From Algicola sagamiensis DSM 14643 (GTDB lineage: Bacteria; Pseudomonadota; Gammaproteobacteria; Enterobacterales; Alteromonadaceae): a DNA stretch of 64,000 bases. The stretch lies in contig NZ_KB894501.1 of NCBI RefSeq assembly GCF_000374485.1, positions 1 through 64,000 of the forward strand. Direction: 5' to 3'. Made by a program: the position numbers and the translations under genes. The notes under the pieces are model-generated. The model did not search any database, was not told where the DNA came from, and saw nothing but the letters and a program-made list of their open reading frames with translations. Below, piece by piece: positions 41,732-52,093 of this stretch; positions within the stretch are counted from its first letter, which is position 1, and every line of letters starts with the position of its first letter.

Positions 41732-43534
41732 ATGTCCTCAAAATTCAATAATATACGTAATTTTTCGATCATTGCTCATATTGATCACGGTAAATCAACG
41801 CTTTCCGATCGACTGATCCAGCATTGTGAAGGTTTAACAGATCGAGAAATGCAGGCCCAGGTTTTGGATTCCATGGATCTCGAACGTGAACGTGGTATCA
41901 CCATTAAAGCCCAAAGTGTGACGCTGAACTACAAAGCGCAGGACGGCGAAACTTACCAACTTAATTTCATTGATACGCCTGGCCACGTGGATTTCTCGTA
42001 TGAGGTCTCACGCTCATTGGCCGCTTGTGAAGGCGCACTTCTTGTTGTTGATGCAGGCCAAGGGGTTGAAGCACAAACCGTGGCGAACTGTTACACCGCC
42101 ATTGAAATGGACTTAGAAGTCTTACCGATCCTCAATAAAATTGATCTACCTCAGGCTGATCCGGACCGTGTTTCTCAAGAGATTGAAGATATCGTTGGTA
42201 TCGAAGCAACAGACGCGGTGACCTGCTCTGCAAAAACAGGTCTCGGTATTGAGAATGTGCTAGAGACGATTGTTGAGCACATCCCAGCACCAGAAGGTGA
42301 TAGAGAAGCGCCACTACAAGCCTTGATTATTGATTCTTGGTTTGACCCATACCAAGGTGTTGTATCTTTGGTTCGTGTCAAACATGGTGAATTAAAAGCG
42401 GGTGACAAAATCAAAGTGATTTCGACAGGTCAGGAGCATATCGCTGATAAAGTCGGGATCTTCACACCAAAGCAAACAGAAACAGGTCAACTCGGCACTG
42501 GCGAAGTAGGTTATGTGATTGCAGGCATCAAAGACATCCATGGTGCGCCAGTCGGGGATACTTTAACCCTTGCGAAAAAGTCTGCTGATGCACCATTACC
42601 GGGTTTCCAGAAGGTGAAACCACAGGTTTATGCTGGTCTTTTCCCAATCAGCTCTGACGATTACGAAGCATTTCGTGATGCGCTTGGCAAATTAAGCCTG
42701 AACGATGCATCCCTTTTCTATGAGCCAGAAAACTCTTCTGCGCTTGGTTTTGGCTTCCGTTGTGGTTTCCTCGGGATGTTGCATATGGAAATCATTCAGG
42801 AACGTTTAGAACGTGAATATGATTTAGATCTGATCACAACGGCACCAACGGTGGTGTATCAGGTCTTAACGACTGACGGTGAAGAGCTGATGGTCGATAA
42901 CCCATCTGATTTACCGCCAGTGAATAACATTGAAGAAATTCGTGAGCCAATCGTTGAAGCCCATATTCTCGTGCCTCAAGAATACTTGGGTAATGTGATC
43001 ACGCTTTGTGTTGAGAAGCGTGGAATTCAAAAAGATATGGCTTATCATGGCAATCAGGTTGCGTTGACTTATGATATTCCGATGGCAGAAGTTGTGATGG
43101 ACTTCTTTGACCGCTTGAAATCAACCAGCCGTGGCTTTGCTTCACTGGATTATAACTTCAAACGTTTTGAAGCTGCGGACATGGTCCGTGTTGATATCAT
43201 GATCAACGGTGACCGTGTCGATGCGCTGGCTGTGATCACACACCGTGAGCACTCTCAAGCAAGAGGCCGTCTACTGGCTGAAAAACTCCGTGAGTTGATT
43301 CCAAGACAGATGTTCGACATTGCAATTCAGGCTGCAATCGGAAATCACATTATTGCGCGAACAACCGTTAAACAATTACGTAAAAACGTGATTGCAAAAT
43401 GTTATGGTGGTGACGTGAGCCGGAAGAAAAAGCTGCTTCAAAAGCAGAAAGAAGGTAAGCGTCGAATGAAACAGTTGGGCAACGTGGAAGTACCTCAAGA
43501 TGCTTTCCTTGCCATTTTGAAAGTTGGAAAATAA
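41732..43534 (+). CDS. lepA: elongation factor 4 (back-translocating ribosomal GTPase)
   Basis: A 600-residue translational GTPase that acts on stalled or mistranslocated ribosomes. G1 is [10 protein letters not shown]3 is DTPGH and G4 is NKIDLP, with the EF4-specific C-terminal domain rich in Lys/Arg at the end ([21 protein letters not shown]). I use the ATG at 41732; a GTG two codons earlier gives the same protein with two extra residues. It begins the lepA-lepB-rnc-era-recO-pdxJ-acpS set, whose order is conserved in gammaproteobacteria, and lepB follows 15 bp later. Confidence 0.98.
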   Translation: MSSKFNNIRNFSIIAHIDHGKSTLSDRLIQHCEGLTDREMQAQVLDSMDLERERGITIKAQSVTLNYKAQDGETYQLNFIDTPGHVDFSYEVSRSLAACEGALLVVDAGQGVEAQTVANCYTAIEMDLEVLPILNKIDLPQADPDRVSQEIEDIVGIEATDAVTCSAKTGLGIENVLETIVEHIPAPEGDREAPLQALIIDSWFDPYQGVVSLVRVKHGELKAGDKIKVISTGQEHIADKVGIFTPKQTETGQLGTGEVGYVIAGIKDIHGAPVGDTLTLAKKSADAPLPGFQKVKPQVYAGLFPISSDDYEAFRDALGKLSLNDASLFYEPENSSALGFGFRCGFLGMLHMEIIQERLEREYDLDLITTAPTVVYQVLTTDGEELMVDNPSDLPPVNNIEEIREPIVEAHILVPQEYLGNVITLCVEKRGIQKDMAYHGNQVALTYDIPMAEVVMDFFDRLKSTSRGFASLDYNFKRFEAADMVRVDIMINGDRVDALAVITHREHSQARGRLLAEKLRELIPRQMFDIAIQAAIGNHIIARTTVKQLRKNVIAKCYGGDVSRKKKLLQKQKEGKRRMKQLGNVEVPQDAFLAILKVGK

Positions 43535-43549
43535 AGGAAACTACTGAAT

Positions 43550-44485
43550 ATGGCTAGCTACTTTGCTATCTTTCTCGTTGTTTTATCATTGGGGAGTGGC
43601 CTGATTTGGCTTTTGGACGCAACCGTTTTCGCACCAAAGCGTCGTGAGCGGCTTGTTGCTGCCGAAGCAGAAGCAGGCGGGGAACTTGGCGAAGATGCAT
43701 CCGATGCCATTTTACGTCAGTCTGCAATTGCAGAAACGGCGCAGAGTATCTTTCCGATCGTGCTTCTGATCACTTTATTTCGTTCATTTTTGTATGAGCC
43801 GTTTCAAATTCCGTCGAGTTCCATGTTACCGACTTTACTGGTCGGAGACTTTATTCTGGTCAATAAATATTCCTACGGGGTCAAAGACCCAGTTTGGCGT
43901 AAACAGTTGATCGATGTTGGTGAGCCTGCACGGGGAGATATTGCTGTTTTCAAATATCCAGAAAACGAAAAGCAGGACTTTATTAAGCGAGTGATTGGCC
44001 TACCGGGTGATACGATCATTTATCGAAATAAAAAACTATTCATTCAGCCAAGCTGTGACAAAAACCCTGAAAAGTGCGAAAGACCGCAACAAATTGAGCC
44101 AGAAATCGTCAACTCGGACGAATTTGAAGTGCGTGGCATTCCACTCGTGCGCTTGAAAGAAGATCTGCTCGGTGAGAAAACCCACGATATTCTCTTAGCA
44201 CCAGTCTATATGATGGATGAAGCAAAAGAGTTTTATCGTCAACATAGTAGTGGTGAAGTGGGCAAGTGGGTTGTACCGAAAGATTCGTATTTTGTCTTGG
44301 GTGATAACCGGGATAATAGCCGTGATTCTCGTTTCTGGGGCTTTGTACATAAAGATTTATTAGTCGGTGAAGCGGTCTTTATCTGGATGAGTTTTGAATT
44401 CCCAGAAAATGGGGATGACAGTTGGCTACCGGGCTTTATTCCGCGTGGTGTTCGTTTTGAGCGTCTTGGCCCATTAAACGACTAA
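43550..44485 (+). CDS. lepB: signal peptidase I
   Basis: Membrane serine-lysine protease that removes signal peptides from exported proteins. It is 311 residues with two N-terminal membrane segments (about 4-24 and 66-82). The catalytic Ser is S91 in [13 protein letters not shown] and the Lys K146 in [12 protein letters not shown]; the box-E motif [17 protein letters not shown] is present. It follows lepA and precedes rnc by 10 bp, the usual arrangement. Confidence 0.98.
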   Translation: MASYFAIFLVVLSLGSGLIWLLDATVFAPKRRERLVAAEAEAGGELGEDASDAILRQSAIAETAQSIFPIVLLITLFRSFLYEPFQIPSSSMLPTLLVGDFILVNKYSYGVKDPVWRKQLIDVGEPARGDIAVFKYPENEKQDFIKRVIGLPGDTIIYRNKKLFIQPSCDKNPEKCERPQQIEPEIVNSDEFEVRGIPLVRLKEDLLGEKTHDILLAPVYMMDEAKEFYRQHSSGEVGKWVVPKDSYFVLGDNRDNSRDSRFWGFVHKDLLVGEAVFIWMSFEFPENGDDSWLPGFIPRGVRFERLGPLND

Positions 44486-44495
44486 AGGAGCCGTC

Positions 44496-45167
44496 ATGAT
44501 CCGACCTGCAGTAGATCTGTATTCTAAGATTGGTCATACATTTGAAGCACCTGAGCTTCTTGAGCTTGCGCTGACACACCGCAGTTACCGCGGTCAACAT
44601 AATGAACGTTTGGAGTTTCTCGGGGACTCCATTTTAAGTTTTGTGATCTCTTGTGCGTTGTACGAGCAATTTCCAAAAGCCAGTGAAGGGGAAATGTCGC
44701 GTATGCGTTCTTCCTTGGTCCGTGGCAAAACCTTGGCTGAACTCGGCCAGGACTTTGAAATCGGGGACTTTGTTCGCTTGGGACCTGGTGAATTAAAAAG
44801 TGGTGGCTTCCGCAGGGAGTCAACACTTGCAGATACCATCGAAGCAATTATCGGTGCGATTTTCTTAGATGCTGGCATCGATACTTGTCGTGCGGTAATC
44901 CTCGATTGGTTCGAGTCTCGCTTACAAGTGATCGAACCTGGCCATCAAAAAGATCCAAAAACACGTTTGCAGGAATATTTGCAAGGCAGAAAACTATCGT
45001 TGCCGAGTTATACTGTGACTGAGATCACCGGAAAAGCGCATGAACAGAAATTTACAGTGTCATGCGAGATTGAAGGTTTAGAGACGATTGTCGCAACAGG
45101 CACCAGTCGTCGTCGTGCCGAGCAGCAAGCTGCTGAGCAGGCACTGGAACAATTGAAAGAGAAGTAA
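44496..45167 (+). CDS. rnc: ribonuclease III
   Basis: Cleaves double-stranded RNA, including the rRNA precursors. It is 223 residues. The RNase III signature [11 protein letters not shown] (39-49, with E40 and D44 near the active site) and [16 protein letters not shown] are intact, and a C-terminal double-stranded-RNA-binding domain spans about 155-222. The stop overlaps the start of era by one base, as is common for this pair. Confidence 0.97.
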   Translation: MIRPAVDLYSKIGHTFEAPELLELALTHRSYRGQHNERLEFLGDSILSFVISCALYEQFPKASEGEMSRMRSSLVRGKTLAELGQDFEIGDFVRLGPGELKSGGFRRESTLADTIEAIIGAIFLDAGIDTCRAVILDWFESRLQVIEPGHQKDPKTRLQEYLQGRKLSLPSYTVTEITGKAHEQKFTVSCEIEGLETIVATGTSRRRAEQQAAEQALEQLKEK

Positions 45168-46066
45168 TGCAAGAAAATACCTATTGTGGCCTCGTTGCAA
45201 TCGTTGGTCGTCCAAATGTGGGAAAATCCACACTCTTAAATCAAATTCTGGGTCAGAAAGTGAGCATCACTTCGCGTAAGCCTCAGACAACGCGTCACCG
45301 GATCATGGGTATCCATACGGAAGACGAGTATCAAACGGTTTATGTGGACACACCTGGTCTGCATATTGAAGAAAAACGGGCGATTAACCGATTGATGAAC
45401 CGTGCAGCATCCAGTTCCATTCGTGATGTAGAGCTTTGTGTCTTTATGGTCGAAGGAACGCGCTGGACAGACGACGACGCCATGGTATTGCGTAAGCTCA
45501 GTAATGATTTTCCGCCTGTTGTTCTTGCCGTGAACAAGATTGACAATGTGAAGGAAAAGTCGGAGCTATTACCCCATTTACAGTGGCTATCTGAGCAGCA
45601 TAACTTTAAAGCCATTATTCCTATCTGTGCAGAGACAGGCGAAAATGTTGATGAGATCGTGAAAGTCGCGAAGTCATCGTTACCAGAAAGTCCTTTCTAC
45701 TTCCCAGAAGACCATTTTACGGATCGCTCATCTCGCTTTATGGCATCAGAGATCATCCGTGAGAAATTGATGCGCTTTTTAGGTGAAGAGCTACCGTATG
45801 CGGTGACGGTTGAAATTGAGCAATTTAAAACAACAGAAAAAGGCCATTATCACATTAATGCCTTGATCTTAGTTGAGCGCGAAGGTCAGAAGCGTATGAT
45901 CATCGGGAAGCAAGGATCAAAGCTCAAAACGATCGGCCGTGAAGCGCGACTGGATATGGAAGATATGTTCCAAAATAAAGTCTTCCTGCAAATTTGGGTG
46001 AAAGTCAAAAGCGGTTGGGCAGATGATGAACGTGCGCTGCGCAGCTTGGGTTACGGCGAGGATTAA
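45167..46066 (+). CDS. era: GTPase Era
   Basis: A 299-residue GTPase that binds 16S rRNA and aids 30S maturation. G1 is [10 protein letters not shown]3 is DTPGLH and G4 is NKIDN. The C-terminal KH domain carries the GxxG-type loop [17 protein letters not shown]. It overlaps rnc by one base; a hairpin follows before recO. Confidence 0.97.
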   Translation: MQENTYCGLVAIVGRPNVGKSTLLNQILGQKVSITSRKPQTTRHRIMGIHTEDEYQTVYVDTPGLHIEEKRAINRLMNRAASSSIRDVELCVFMVEGTRWTDDDAMVLRKLSNDFPPVVLAVNKIDNVKEKSELLPHLQWLSEQHNFKAIIPICAETGENVDEIVKVAKSSLPESPFYFPEDHFTDRSSRFMASEIIREKLMRFLGEELPYAVTVEIEQFKTTEKGHYHINALILVEREGQKRMIIGKQGSKLKTIGREARLDMEDMFQNKVFLQIWVKVKSGWADDERALRSLGYGED

Positions 46067-46072
46067 CTTAAC

Positions 46073-46098
46073 GGGTGTGATGATATCGCTTCACACCC
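46073..46098 (+). terminator. hairpin between era and recO
   Basis: GGGTGTGA / TCACACCC perfect 8-bp stem with a 10-base loop in the 53-bp gap after era. No T run follows, so it may be an attenuator or processing site inside the operon. Confidence 0.5.
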
Positions 46099-46119
46099 AT
46101 TTATCACTGGAGCGAGCAC

Positions 46120-46809
46120 TTGCTCAGTAAAGCCTACATCCTGCATACACGACCATTTCGTGAAAACTCAATCATTGCTGATTGTTTGGTGGATCAGGAG
46201 ATTGGTCGTGTCAGCTTGTTTATTCGTAAAGGTAAAAAAAGCCAGCATCAAGCGCTTTGCCAACCCTTTCAGCCCTTAATATTGGAAGTCACTGGCCACG
46301 GTGACATGAAATACGCAAACCGACTAGAAGCCCATAGCGAGCGCTTTTCTCTGCAAGGAAAACATCTTTTTTGTGCGTTATACATGAATGAGCTGATTTG
46401 TCGGATTTGGCCGAAAGACTTCGCATCAGAGCGTTTATTTCCACTGTATGAATCAGCACTTCAACACTTAAAGCAGGTCGATAAATCAGCGATAGAGCCT
46501 GTACTCCGTCAGTTTGAAATTGCTTTACTTGATGAGCTTGGCTTAGGCATTGACTTTCAATCTGCAAATCATGGTGATTATGAAGTGAAATCGCACAACT
46601 GGTATCGATTTGTCCCAGGAGAAGGTTTCTTCTTAAGTTACCATCGACTCCGTTGTTTTCCCGGGGATGCACTTTTGCAAATTGCCCAGTTGAACTTCTC
46701 CGAGACACACGTTAGATTAGCCGCAAAACAGATTATGCGTTTAGCTTTTCAGCCTTTTATTGGTGATGAGCCACTGAAGAGCAGAACGTTTTTTCAAACA
46801 AGAACATAG
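46120..46809 (+). CDS. recO: DNA repair protein RecO
   Basis: A 229-residue recombination mediator that helps RecA load on single-stranded DNA. It has the N-terminal OB-fold part (about 1-80, with [19 protein letters not shown] and [12 protein letters not shown]) and the helical C-terminal part ([27 protein letters not shown]). The start is TTG at 46120 with GGAG seven bases upstream; no ATG fits. The usual Zn-binding Cys cluster of some RecO proteins is not seen. It sits between era and pdxJ as expected. Confidence 0.9.
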   Translation: MLSKAYILHTRPFRENSIIADCLVDQEIGRVSLFIRKGKKSQHQALCQPFQPLILEVTGHGDMKYANRLEAHSERFSLQGKHLFCALYMNELICRIWPKDFASERLFPLYESALQHLKQVDKSAIEPVLRQFEIALLDELGLGIDFQSANHGDYEVKSHNWYRFVPGEGFFLSYHRLRCFPGDALLQIAQLNFSETHVRLAAKQIMRLAFQPFIGDEPLKSRTFFQTRT

Positions 46810-46826
46810 ATGAAGAAGAACATCAC

Positions 46827-47558
46827 ATGAAGGACATCTTACTCGGGGTGAACATCGACCATGTCGCGACACTCCGCCAAGCCAGGGGAACCCACTACCC
46901 AGATCCGGTTCATGCAGCTTCAATTGCAGAGCGAGCAGGCGCTGATGGGATCACCATTCACTTAAGAGAAGACCGCCGACATATCGTCGACAGAGATGTA
47001 TTCTTACTCAAAGATACACTTTCTACCCGGATGAATCTTGAGATGGCCGTGACCAATGAAATGCTGGACATTGCGGCTCAAGTCAAACCTGAATTTTGTT
47101 GTTTGGTTCCGGAGAAGCGGGAAGAGCTGACAACAGAAGGTGGCTTAGACGTACTCTCCCAAGAGCAAAGAATTACGGAAGCAAACCTGCGATTAGCAGC
47201 GCATGGGACGAAGGTATCTTTGTTTATTGATGCGGATCGTGATCAAATTGAAGCGGCAGCAAGAACAAAAGCACCCTATATCGAGATCCACACAGGATGT
47301 TATGCCGATGCACAAACACAAAAGGATGCCCAAAATGAGCTATCCCGTATTCGTGAAGGTGCTGAGCATGCAGCATCACTTGGGATCACAGTCAATGCAG
47401 GTCATGGTTTGCATTACCATAATGTAAAGCCAATCGCGGCAATTTCTCAAATGTACGAGTTAAACATTGGCCACGCGATTATTGCACGTGCTGTGTTTGA
47501 TGGGTTGGATTTAGCTGTACGCGATATGAAGCGTCTGATGTTGGAAGCGCGTGGATAA
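46827..47558 (+). CDS. pdxJ: pyridoxine 5'-phosphate synthase
   Basis: Makes pyridoxine 5'-phosphate from 1-deoxyxylulose 5-phosphate and 3-amino-2-oxopropyl phosphate. It is 243 residues with the TIM-barrel signature [20 protein letters not shown] and later [10 protein letters not shown] and [15 protein letters not shown]. It follows recO by 17 bp and overlaps acpS by one base (TAATG). Confidence 0.97.
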   Translation: MKDILLGVNIDHVATLRQARGTHYPDPVHAASIAERAGADGITIHLREDRRHIVDRDVFLLKDTLSTRMNLEMAVTNEMLDIAAQVKPEFCCLVPEKREELTTEGGLDVLSQEQRITEANLRLAAHGTKVSLFIDADRDQIEAAARTKAPYIEIHTGCYADAQTQKDAQNELSRIREGAEHAASLGITVNAGHGLHYHNVKPIAAISQMYELNIGHAIIARAVFDGLDLAVRDMKRLMLEARG

Positions 47559-47935
47559 TGGCAATTGTTGGTTTTGGAACGGATATTTTAGATATCTCTC
47601 GTGTGGTACGTTCGAAAACTTCTTTAGAGCGTCTCGCGAAACGCATTCTTCATCGAGATGAATATGAGGTTTTTCAAGGGCACCATGATCCAGCTCGCTA
47701 TGTTGCGAAACGCTTTGCAGTGAAGGAAGCCGGCGCAAAGGCGCTTGGCACAGGTATTGCGAAAGGGGTGACATTTCAACAGATTATTTCTGGGAATTTA
47801 CCATCTGGTCAACCAACAGTACGATTTGAGGGAAAGGCGAAAAAGCTGGCGGACGCGCTTGAAGTGAATCAAGTGTTTGTTTCTATCAGTGATGAGAAGC
47901 AATTCGTCGTTGCCAGCGTGATTTTAGAGCGTTAG
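47558..47935 (+). CDS. acpS: holo-[acyl-carrier-protein] synthase
   Basis: Transfers 4'-phosphopantetheine from CoA to the acyl carrier protein of fatty-acid synthesis. It is 125 residues, the AcpS-type short form, with GFGTDILDISRV and FAVKEAGAKALGTG, the two metal-binding blocks. It closes the lepA-acpS unit and is convergent with the CreA-like gene. This is the housekeeping enzyme and not evidence of a peptide synthetase. Confidence 0.96.
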   Translation: MAIVGFGTDILDISRVVRSKTSLERLAKRILHRDEYEVFQGHHDPARYVAKRFAVKEAGAKALGTGIAKGVTFQQIISGNLPSGQPTVRFEGKAKKLADALEVNQVFVSISDEKQFVVASVILER

Positions 47936-47942
47936 CGCTGCA

Positions 47943-48422
47943 TTAACCTTTTGGTTTTTGAACGACACCATAAGCCTTGCTGCCATACAATGGAACTGTA
48001 GACAGTGAGTGCTTATGGCTGCCTGCAGTCTCATGAGTCGAATAGGATAGGTAAACGAGCGTCTGATTTTCAACATCAAAGATCCGTCTGACCTTCAGGC
48101 TTTTGAATAAAATACTCTTCGATTTGGTAAAAATCTTCTCGCCTGCATCATCCAGATCGAGTGTTTTGACCTGTTCGGGGGTGATCTCACCGATTTGACG
48201 ACAGGCGATACTCATATTGGAAGGATCCGCGAAGTCCAGGTTGGCTTCAACATGAGCGACATGGCAAATCACGCCAGGCAATTTCGGGTCATGGAATGCT
48301 TTGATCAGAATATCTTTGGTCGTAAACAAGCCAAGACTGACTTTACCTGCATTATCATCACAAGCACTCAACAAGCTCAACCCAGCCAGGATCGGAAGGG
48401 TTCTTTTTATAAATTTGTTCAT
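47943..48422 (-). CDS. creA: CreA family lipoprotein
   Basis: A 159-residue protein of the CreA family, function unknown. The signal has a lipobox LLSAC near residue 20, so it is probably a lipoprotein. Family blocks are AFHDPKLPGVICHVAHVEA, DPSNMSIACRQIG, SILFKSLKVRRIFD and TLVYLSYSTHETAGSHKHSLS. It runs toward acpS and lies between two housekeeping units. Confidence 0.9.
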   Translation of the reverse strand: MNKFIKRTLPILAGLSLLSACDDNAGKVSLGLFTTKDILIKAFHDPKLPGVICHVAHVEANLDFADPSNMSIACRQIGEITPEQVKTLDLDDAGEKIFTKSKSILFKSLKVRRIFDVENQTLVYLSYSTHETAGSHKHSLSTVPLYGSKAYGVVQKPKG

Positions 48423-48519
48423 GATTCATCCATCTGACATCAAATATAAATAAGCTTCATGATAACACTCAGTTTCTGAAATATTAAAACTGACCATATG
48501 AATTTACGGTGGAATATCG

Positions 48520-48525
48520 TATAAT
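48520..48525 (+). promoter_or_regulatory. -10 box upstream of ndk
   Basis: A perfect TATAAT lies 41 bases before the ndk ATG. No convincing -35 box is at 16-18 bp, so this call rests on one element. Confidence 0.4.
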
Positions 48526-48566
48526 CCGCCGCCTAATAATTTTTGGTTTATACAGTGGAGCGAATC

Positions 48567-48998
48567 ATGGCTTTAGAACGTACTTTTTCAATTGTTAAGC
48601 CGGATGCAGTTGCTAAAAACGTCATCGGCGCTATCTACAACCGTTTTGAGTCAGCAGGTCTTCGTATCGTTGCTGCAAAAATGGTTCACTTGTCTCAAGA
48701 GCAAGCGGAAGGTTTCTACGCAGAGCACAAAGAGCGCCCTTTCTTTGGCGCTTTAGTTGAATTCATGACATCTGGTCCTGTGATGGTTCAGGTACTTGAA
48801 GGCGAAAACGCAATCGCGAAAAACCGTGAGATCATGGGTGCAACTAACCCAGTAGAAGCACTTGCGGGTACACTTCGTGCGGATTACGCTGAGTCTATCG
48901 ACGAAAACGCAGTTCACGGTTCTGATGCACCTGAGTCAGCTGCACGTGAAATCGCATACTTCTTTAGCGAAGAAGAGCTTTGCGCACGTACACGTTAA
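48567..48998 (+). CDS. ndk: nucleoside diphosphate kinase
   Basis: Balances nucleoside triphosphates by phosphate transfer through an active-site His. It is 143 residues from the ATG at 48567 ([14 protein letters not shown]), equal to the E. coli protein; an earlier frame start adds eight unlike residues. The phospho-histidine is H117 in [12 protein letters not shown]. The terminal EELCARTR matches the family. A hairpin terminator follows, and rlmN is next. Confidence 0.98.
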   Translation: MALERTFSIVKPDAVAKNVIGAIYNRFESAGLRIVAAKMVHLSQEQAEGFYAEHKERPFFGALVEFMTSGPVMVQVLEGENAIAKNREIMGATNPVEALAGTLRADYAESIDENAVHGSDAPESAAREIAYFFSEEELCARTR

Positions 48999-49022
48999 TC
49001 GCGTATACGATGAAGTAAAGGG

Positions 49023-49040
49023 AGGGGCTTCAATGCCCCT
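49023..49040 (+). terminator. ndk terminator
   Basis: AGGGGC / GCCCCT stem with loop TTCAAT then TTTCTTG. It lies 24 bases after ndk and is a modest intrinsic terminator. Confidence 0.75.
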
Positions 49041-49100
49041 TTCTTGTAAAATGTATTCTTAGATTTATCCTTTTGATGTTTGTGTGAATTGAGAGCTGGT

Positions 49101-50222
49101 ATGAGTGCTGTAGAAAAAATCAATCTGCTAGATATGACGAGAAGTCAGATGCGAGACTTTTTTGCTGAGATGGGTGAGAAACCTTTTCGCGCCGATCAAG
49201 TCATGAAGTGGATGTATCATTTCGGTATCAGTGATATTGAACAGATGAGTAATCTGAACAAAAAGCTCCGCCAGAAATTGATTGCGCGAACAGAAATTAA
49301 AGCCCCTGAAATTTCTCAACGTCAGGAATCTGCTGACGGTACGATCAAATATGCCATGATCTTAGAGGGTGGACAGGAAGTCGAAGCGGTCTGGATCCCG
49401 GACGGGGATCGAAAAACCTTGTGTGTTTCTTCTCAGGTTGGTTGTGCGCTTGAATGTACATTTTGTTCCACAGCCCAACAAGGTTTTAACCGTAATTTAA
49501 AAGTTTCAGAAATCATTGGACAGGTCTGGCGCGTTGCGACAGATGTTGGCTTAGATGGATCCAGCTTGAATCGCCCGGTAACGAATGTTGTGATGATGGG
49601 AATGGGTGAACCCTTGTTGAACCTGAACAACGTCATCCCAGCACTAGAGTTGATGATGGATGATTGGGGGTTTGGCTTATCTAAACGCCGTGTCACAGTG
49701 AGTACGTCTGGTGTAGTACCTGCACTGGATATTCTACGAGAGAAGATAGATGTTGCGCTTGCGATATCGCTTCATGCGCCAACAAATGAACTCCGTGATG
49801 AAATTGTTCCAATTAATAAAAAATATCCAATTGCTGAGTTCTTGGCTGCATCCCGTCGCTATGTTGAAAATTCAAAAGCGAATGAAAAAGTAACCGTTGA
49901 ATATGTCATGCTTGATCATGTCAACGACTCAATGGATCAGGCGCATCAGCTAGCGAAAGTCCTCAAAGAAACACCTTCAAAAATTAATTTGATCCCGTTC
50001 AATCCGTTCCCTGGTGCAGACTACGGACGCTCAAGTAACTCAAGAGTCGACAGATTTAGTAAAGTCCTTCAGGAATATGGTTATACTGTAACTGTCAGAA
50101 AAACGCGAGGTGATGATATTGATGCTGCATGTGGTCAGTTAGTTGGCGATGTTGTTGACAGAACCAAGCGTTTGATGAAAAAACAGGTGAAAGGGCAGTC
50201 TATTTCAGTCAAAATGGTATAA
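49101..50222 (+). CDS. rlmN: 23S rRNA (adenine-2503-C2)/tRNA methyltransferase
   Basis: A radical-SAM methyltransferase that makes 2-methyladenosine in 23S rRNA and some tRNAs. It is 373 residues from the ATG at 49101 ([12 protein letters not shown]); the frame is open 21 bp further up but that part is not conserved. The iron-sulfur Cys are C115, C119 and C122 in [12 protein letters not shown], and the mechanistic Cys is near the end in DIDAACGQL. It begins the rlmN-pilF-rodZ-ispG-hisS-yfgM-bamB-der set. Confidence 0.97.
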   Translation: MSAVEKINLLDMTRSQMRDFFAEMGEKPFRADQVMKWMYHFGISDIEQMSNLNKKLRQKLIARTEIKAPEISQRQESADGTIKYAMILEGGQEVEAVWIPDGDRKTLCVSSQVGCALECTFCSTAQQGFNRNLKVSEIIGQVWRVATDVGLDGSSLNRPVTNVVMMGMGEPLLNLNNVIPALELMMDDWGFGLSKRRVTVSTSGVVPALDILREKIDVALAISLHAPTNELRDEIVPINKKYPIAEFLAASRRYVENSKANEKVTVEYVMLDHVNDSMDQAHQLAKVLKETPSKINLIPFNPFPGADYGRSSNSRVDRFSKVLQEYGYTVTVRKTRGDDIDAACGQLVGDVVDRTKRLMKKQVKGQSISVKMV

Positions 50223-50248
50223 ATCTATGTTTTTTCGGCGGTGGAGCC

Positions 50249-52093
50249 ATGAAATTAAAAATTATAACGCTCTCTTTGCTGATGGTTTTTGGAACGGCCT
50301 CGTGCGTGACTCGAACCTATATGGAAGGGAGTGATAAGAATGTTGTTAGAAACGTTGACCCAGAAGAAGCAGCCAAGACTCGTATTGCGCTTGGGCTGAA
50401 TTACCTCAAAAAAGGCAGTACCACTCAAGCAAAGTATAATCTGGACAAAGCGGTTCAGTTTGCGCCGAATTTACCCGAAGCTTATTACAGCCTCGCTTTT
50501 TACTATGAGAATGTAGGCGAAGATAAGCTTGCTGAGCAAAATTATGAAAAGGCCATCCATCTTGCGCCTGATGATGGTGATGTCCAAAACAATTATGGTG
50601 CTTTCTTATGCCGTATTGGAAAAATGGATGAAGCCAAAAAATACTTCAAAAAGGCGATTCAAATCCCCAACTATATCCGTGTCGCAGAGACCTATGAAAA
50701 CATGGCGATCTGCGCAGTTAAAGTCAATAACTTCGATGATGCGGAAGACTACCTCAAATTATCTCTAGAGCATAATGATGCCCGCGTAAACAGCATGATC
50801 AATTTGGGGGCACTTTATTATGCAAAAGGAAAGTACAACGATATTCTGAATATCATTGAGAAAATTGAAAATCTCGCCGCGATTAATGCCCGAAGCGTGC
50901 TACTTGCTTATTTAACTCAGGTCAAACTAGGCAATATGGCAAAGGCTGACGTTTATGCAGGTACTTTGATCACTGTTTATCCCCTGTCTACAGAGTCGAA
51001 ACTCTTTCAGGCCAAGCGGTTAGACAGAAGTGAGTTTGAGTTACTCCGCTCTGACTACAGCTCACATTTGATGAGTCAGTTTGCTGTGAATGGCCGTGGA
51101 AATAAAGGTGGACCACAGATCAAGGTGACTCGGAAGCCAGAAAACAACCTGGGTAAGAAGTCTGTGAAGCTTTCTCCACAAAATGAGGGGAGTCAAGCGA
51201 CAGTCAAACCACCTCGCGTGTTACCAAAGCCGCCAAAGCACCAAAAAGTAGAACCGGAGTTTAAGAGCGAAAGTAATGCAACGATTGATGCACAAGTTCA
51301 AGTGGCGAGTCTAGCGAAGGACGATGCGCTAATGCCGATGCCTGAGCGAGATATTAAACGTGAATTGGAAGCTGCAACAGCTGATGAGGCCGTTTTAGTC
51401 CCTGAGAGTGATTCTCAATTGGCAACTGCTGCGGTTGTTGAGCCAACAAGTTTATCTGCTGTAGCAACCCCCAAAAAAACAGTGAAAGTGCAAAAGGAGG
51501 AACTTTCTGCACAAAATATCGCTCCAACCAACGATATGGTGCCAGAGGCTCAATCAGCTATGTCCGAGCAATCAGCTATGTCCGAGCAATCAGCTATGTC
51601 TGAGCAAGGAGCTATGCCTGAGGCAGATGGAGAAGATACTCTGGAAGTTGAAGAGAGCATGATTGTCTCTCAAATAGCGCTGAAGCATGCAAAAAAGCAT
51701 ATTGTTGCTGCGGGTGAGACCCTGTTTTCCATTTCATTCAAATACAACATCAAGATTGCTTCATTAAAGGCATGGAATCGGTTGAAAAAGGATTCAATAG
51801 AGGAAGGGCAAACACTCTACCTTGAGGACATCAGACAGCATTCAAATGTGAAGCCTGTTCTTGCTGCGAAGTCTTTACAAGCACAGGGTGATGGAGGGCT
51901 ATCTCTCAGCGAATCAGCAAGTGAACGCCGATATCATGTATTACAGAGTGGAGAAAACCTGTATCGTATCTCCAGAAAGTACAATATCAAACTGCAGCGC
52001 CTGATTGATTGGAATAATATTCAGGACCTTCAAAACCTTAATGTGGGCGACAAAATTTATCTGATCGCACCGGAAGATGTAGCGAATGACTGA
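50249..52093 (+). CDS. pilF: PilF/PilW-type TPR lipoprotein fused to two LysM domains
   Basis: A 614-residue lipoprotein; ordinary PilF, which stabilises the PilQ secretin of type IV pili, is only about 250 residues. The lipobox is TASC (about residue 19). TPR repeats fill roughly 35-265 (YLKKGSTTQAKYNLDKAV and YYSLAFYYENVGEDKLAEQNY). A low-complexity linker (about 270-470) follows, including SAMSEQ repeats. Two LysM domains close the protein, one from HIVAAGETLFSISFKYNI and one from YHVLQSGENLYRISRKYNI. The added LysM pair should bind peptidoglycan. Its end overlaps rodZ by eight bases. Confidence 0.88.
   Translation: MKLKIITLSLLMVFGTASCVTRTYMEGSDKNVVRNVDPEEAAKTRIALGLNYLKKGSTTQAKYNLDKAVQFAPNLPEAYYSLAFYYENVGEDKLAEQNYEKAIHLAPDDGDVQNNYGAFLCRIGKMDEAKKYFKKAIQIPNYIRVAETYENMAICAVKVNNFDDAEDYLKLSLEHNDARVNSMINLGALYYAKGKYNDILNIIEKIENLAAINARSVLLAYLTQVKLGNMAKADVYAGTLITVYPLSTESKLFQAKRLDRSEFELLRSDYSSHLMSQFAVNGRGNKGGPQIKVTRKPENNLGKKSVKLSPQNEGSQATVKPPRVLPKPPKHQKVEPEFKSESNATIDAQVQVASLAKDDALMPMPERDIKRELEAATADEAVLVPESDSQLATAAVVEPTSLSAVATPKKTVKVQKEELSAQNIAPTNDMVPEAQSAMSEQSAMSEQSAMSEQGAMPEADGEDTLEVEESMIVSQIALKHAKKHIVAAGETLFSISFKYNIKIASLKAWNRLKKDSIEEGQTLYLEDIRQHSNVKPVLAAKSLQAQGDGGLSLSESASERRYHVLQSGENLYRISRKYNIKLQRLIDWNNIQDLQNLNVGDKIYLIAPEDVAND
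51551..51622 (+). repeat. four 18-bp tandem repeats in the pilF linker
   Basis: CAATCAGCTATGTCCGAG is repeated twice exactly, then once with one change and once with four (51605-51622). It encodes QSAMSE units of the low-complexity linker between the TPR and LysM parts. Eighteen-base units keep the frame, so copy-number changes would alter linker length without breaking the gene. Confidence 0.95.

Noticed and set aside
47558-47935. AcpS as evidence for an NRPS/PKS system with the thioesterase
   Set aside because: It is the short AcpS of fatty-acid synthesis in its normal operon.
51551-51622. Short CRISPR-like repeat array
   Set aside because: The 18-bp units have no spacers and lie in frame inside a coding region.
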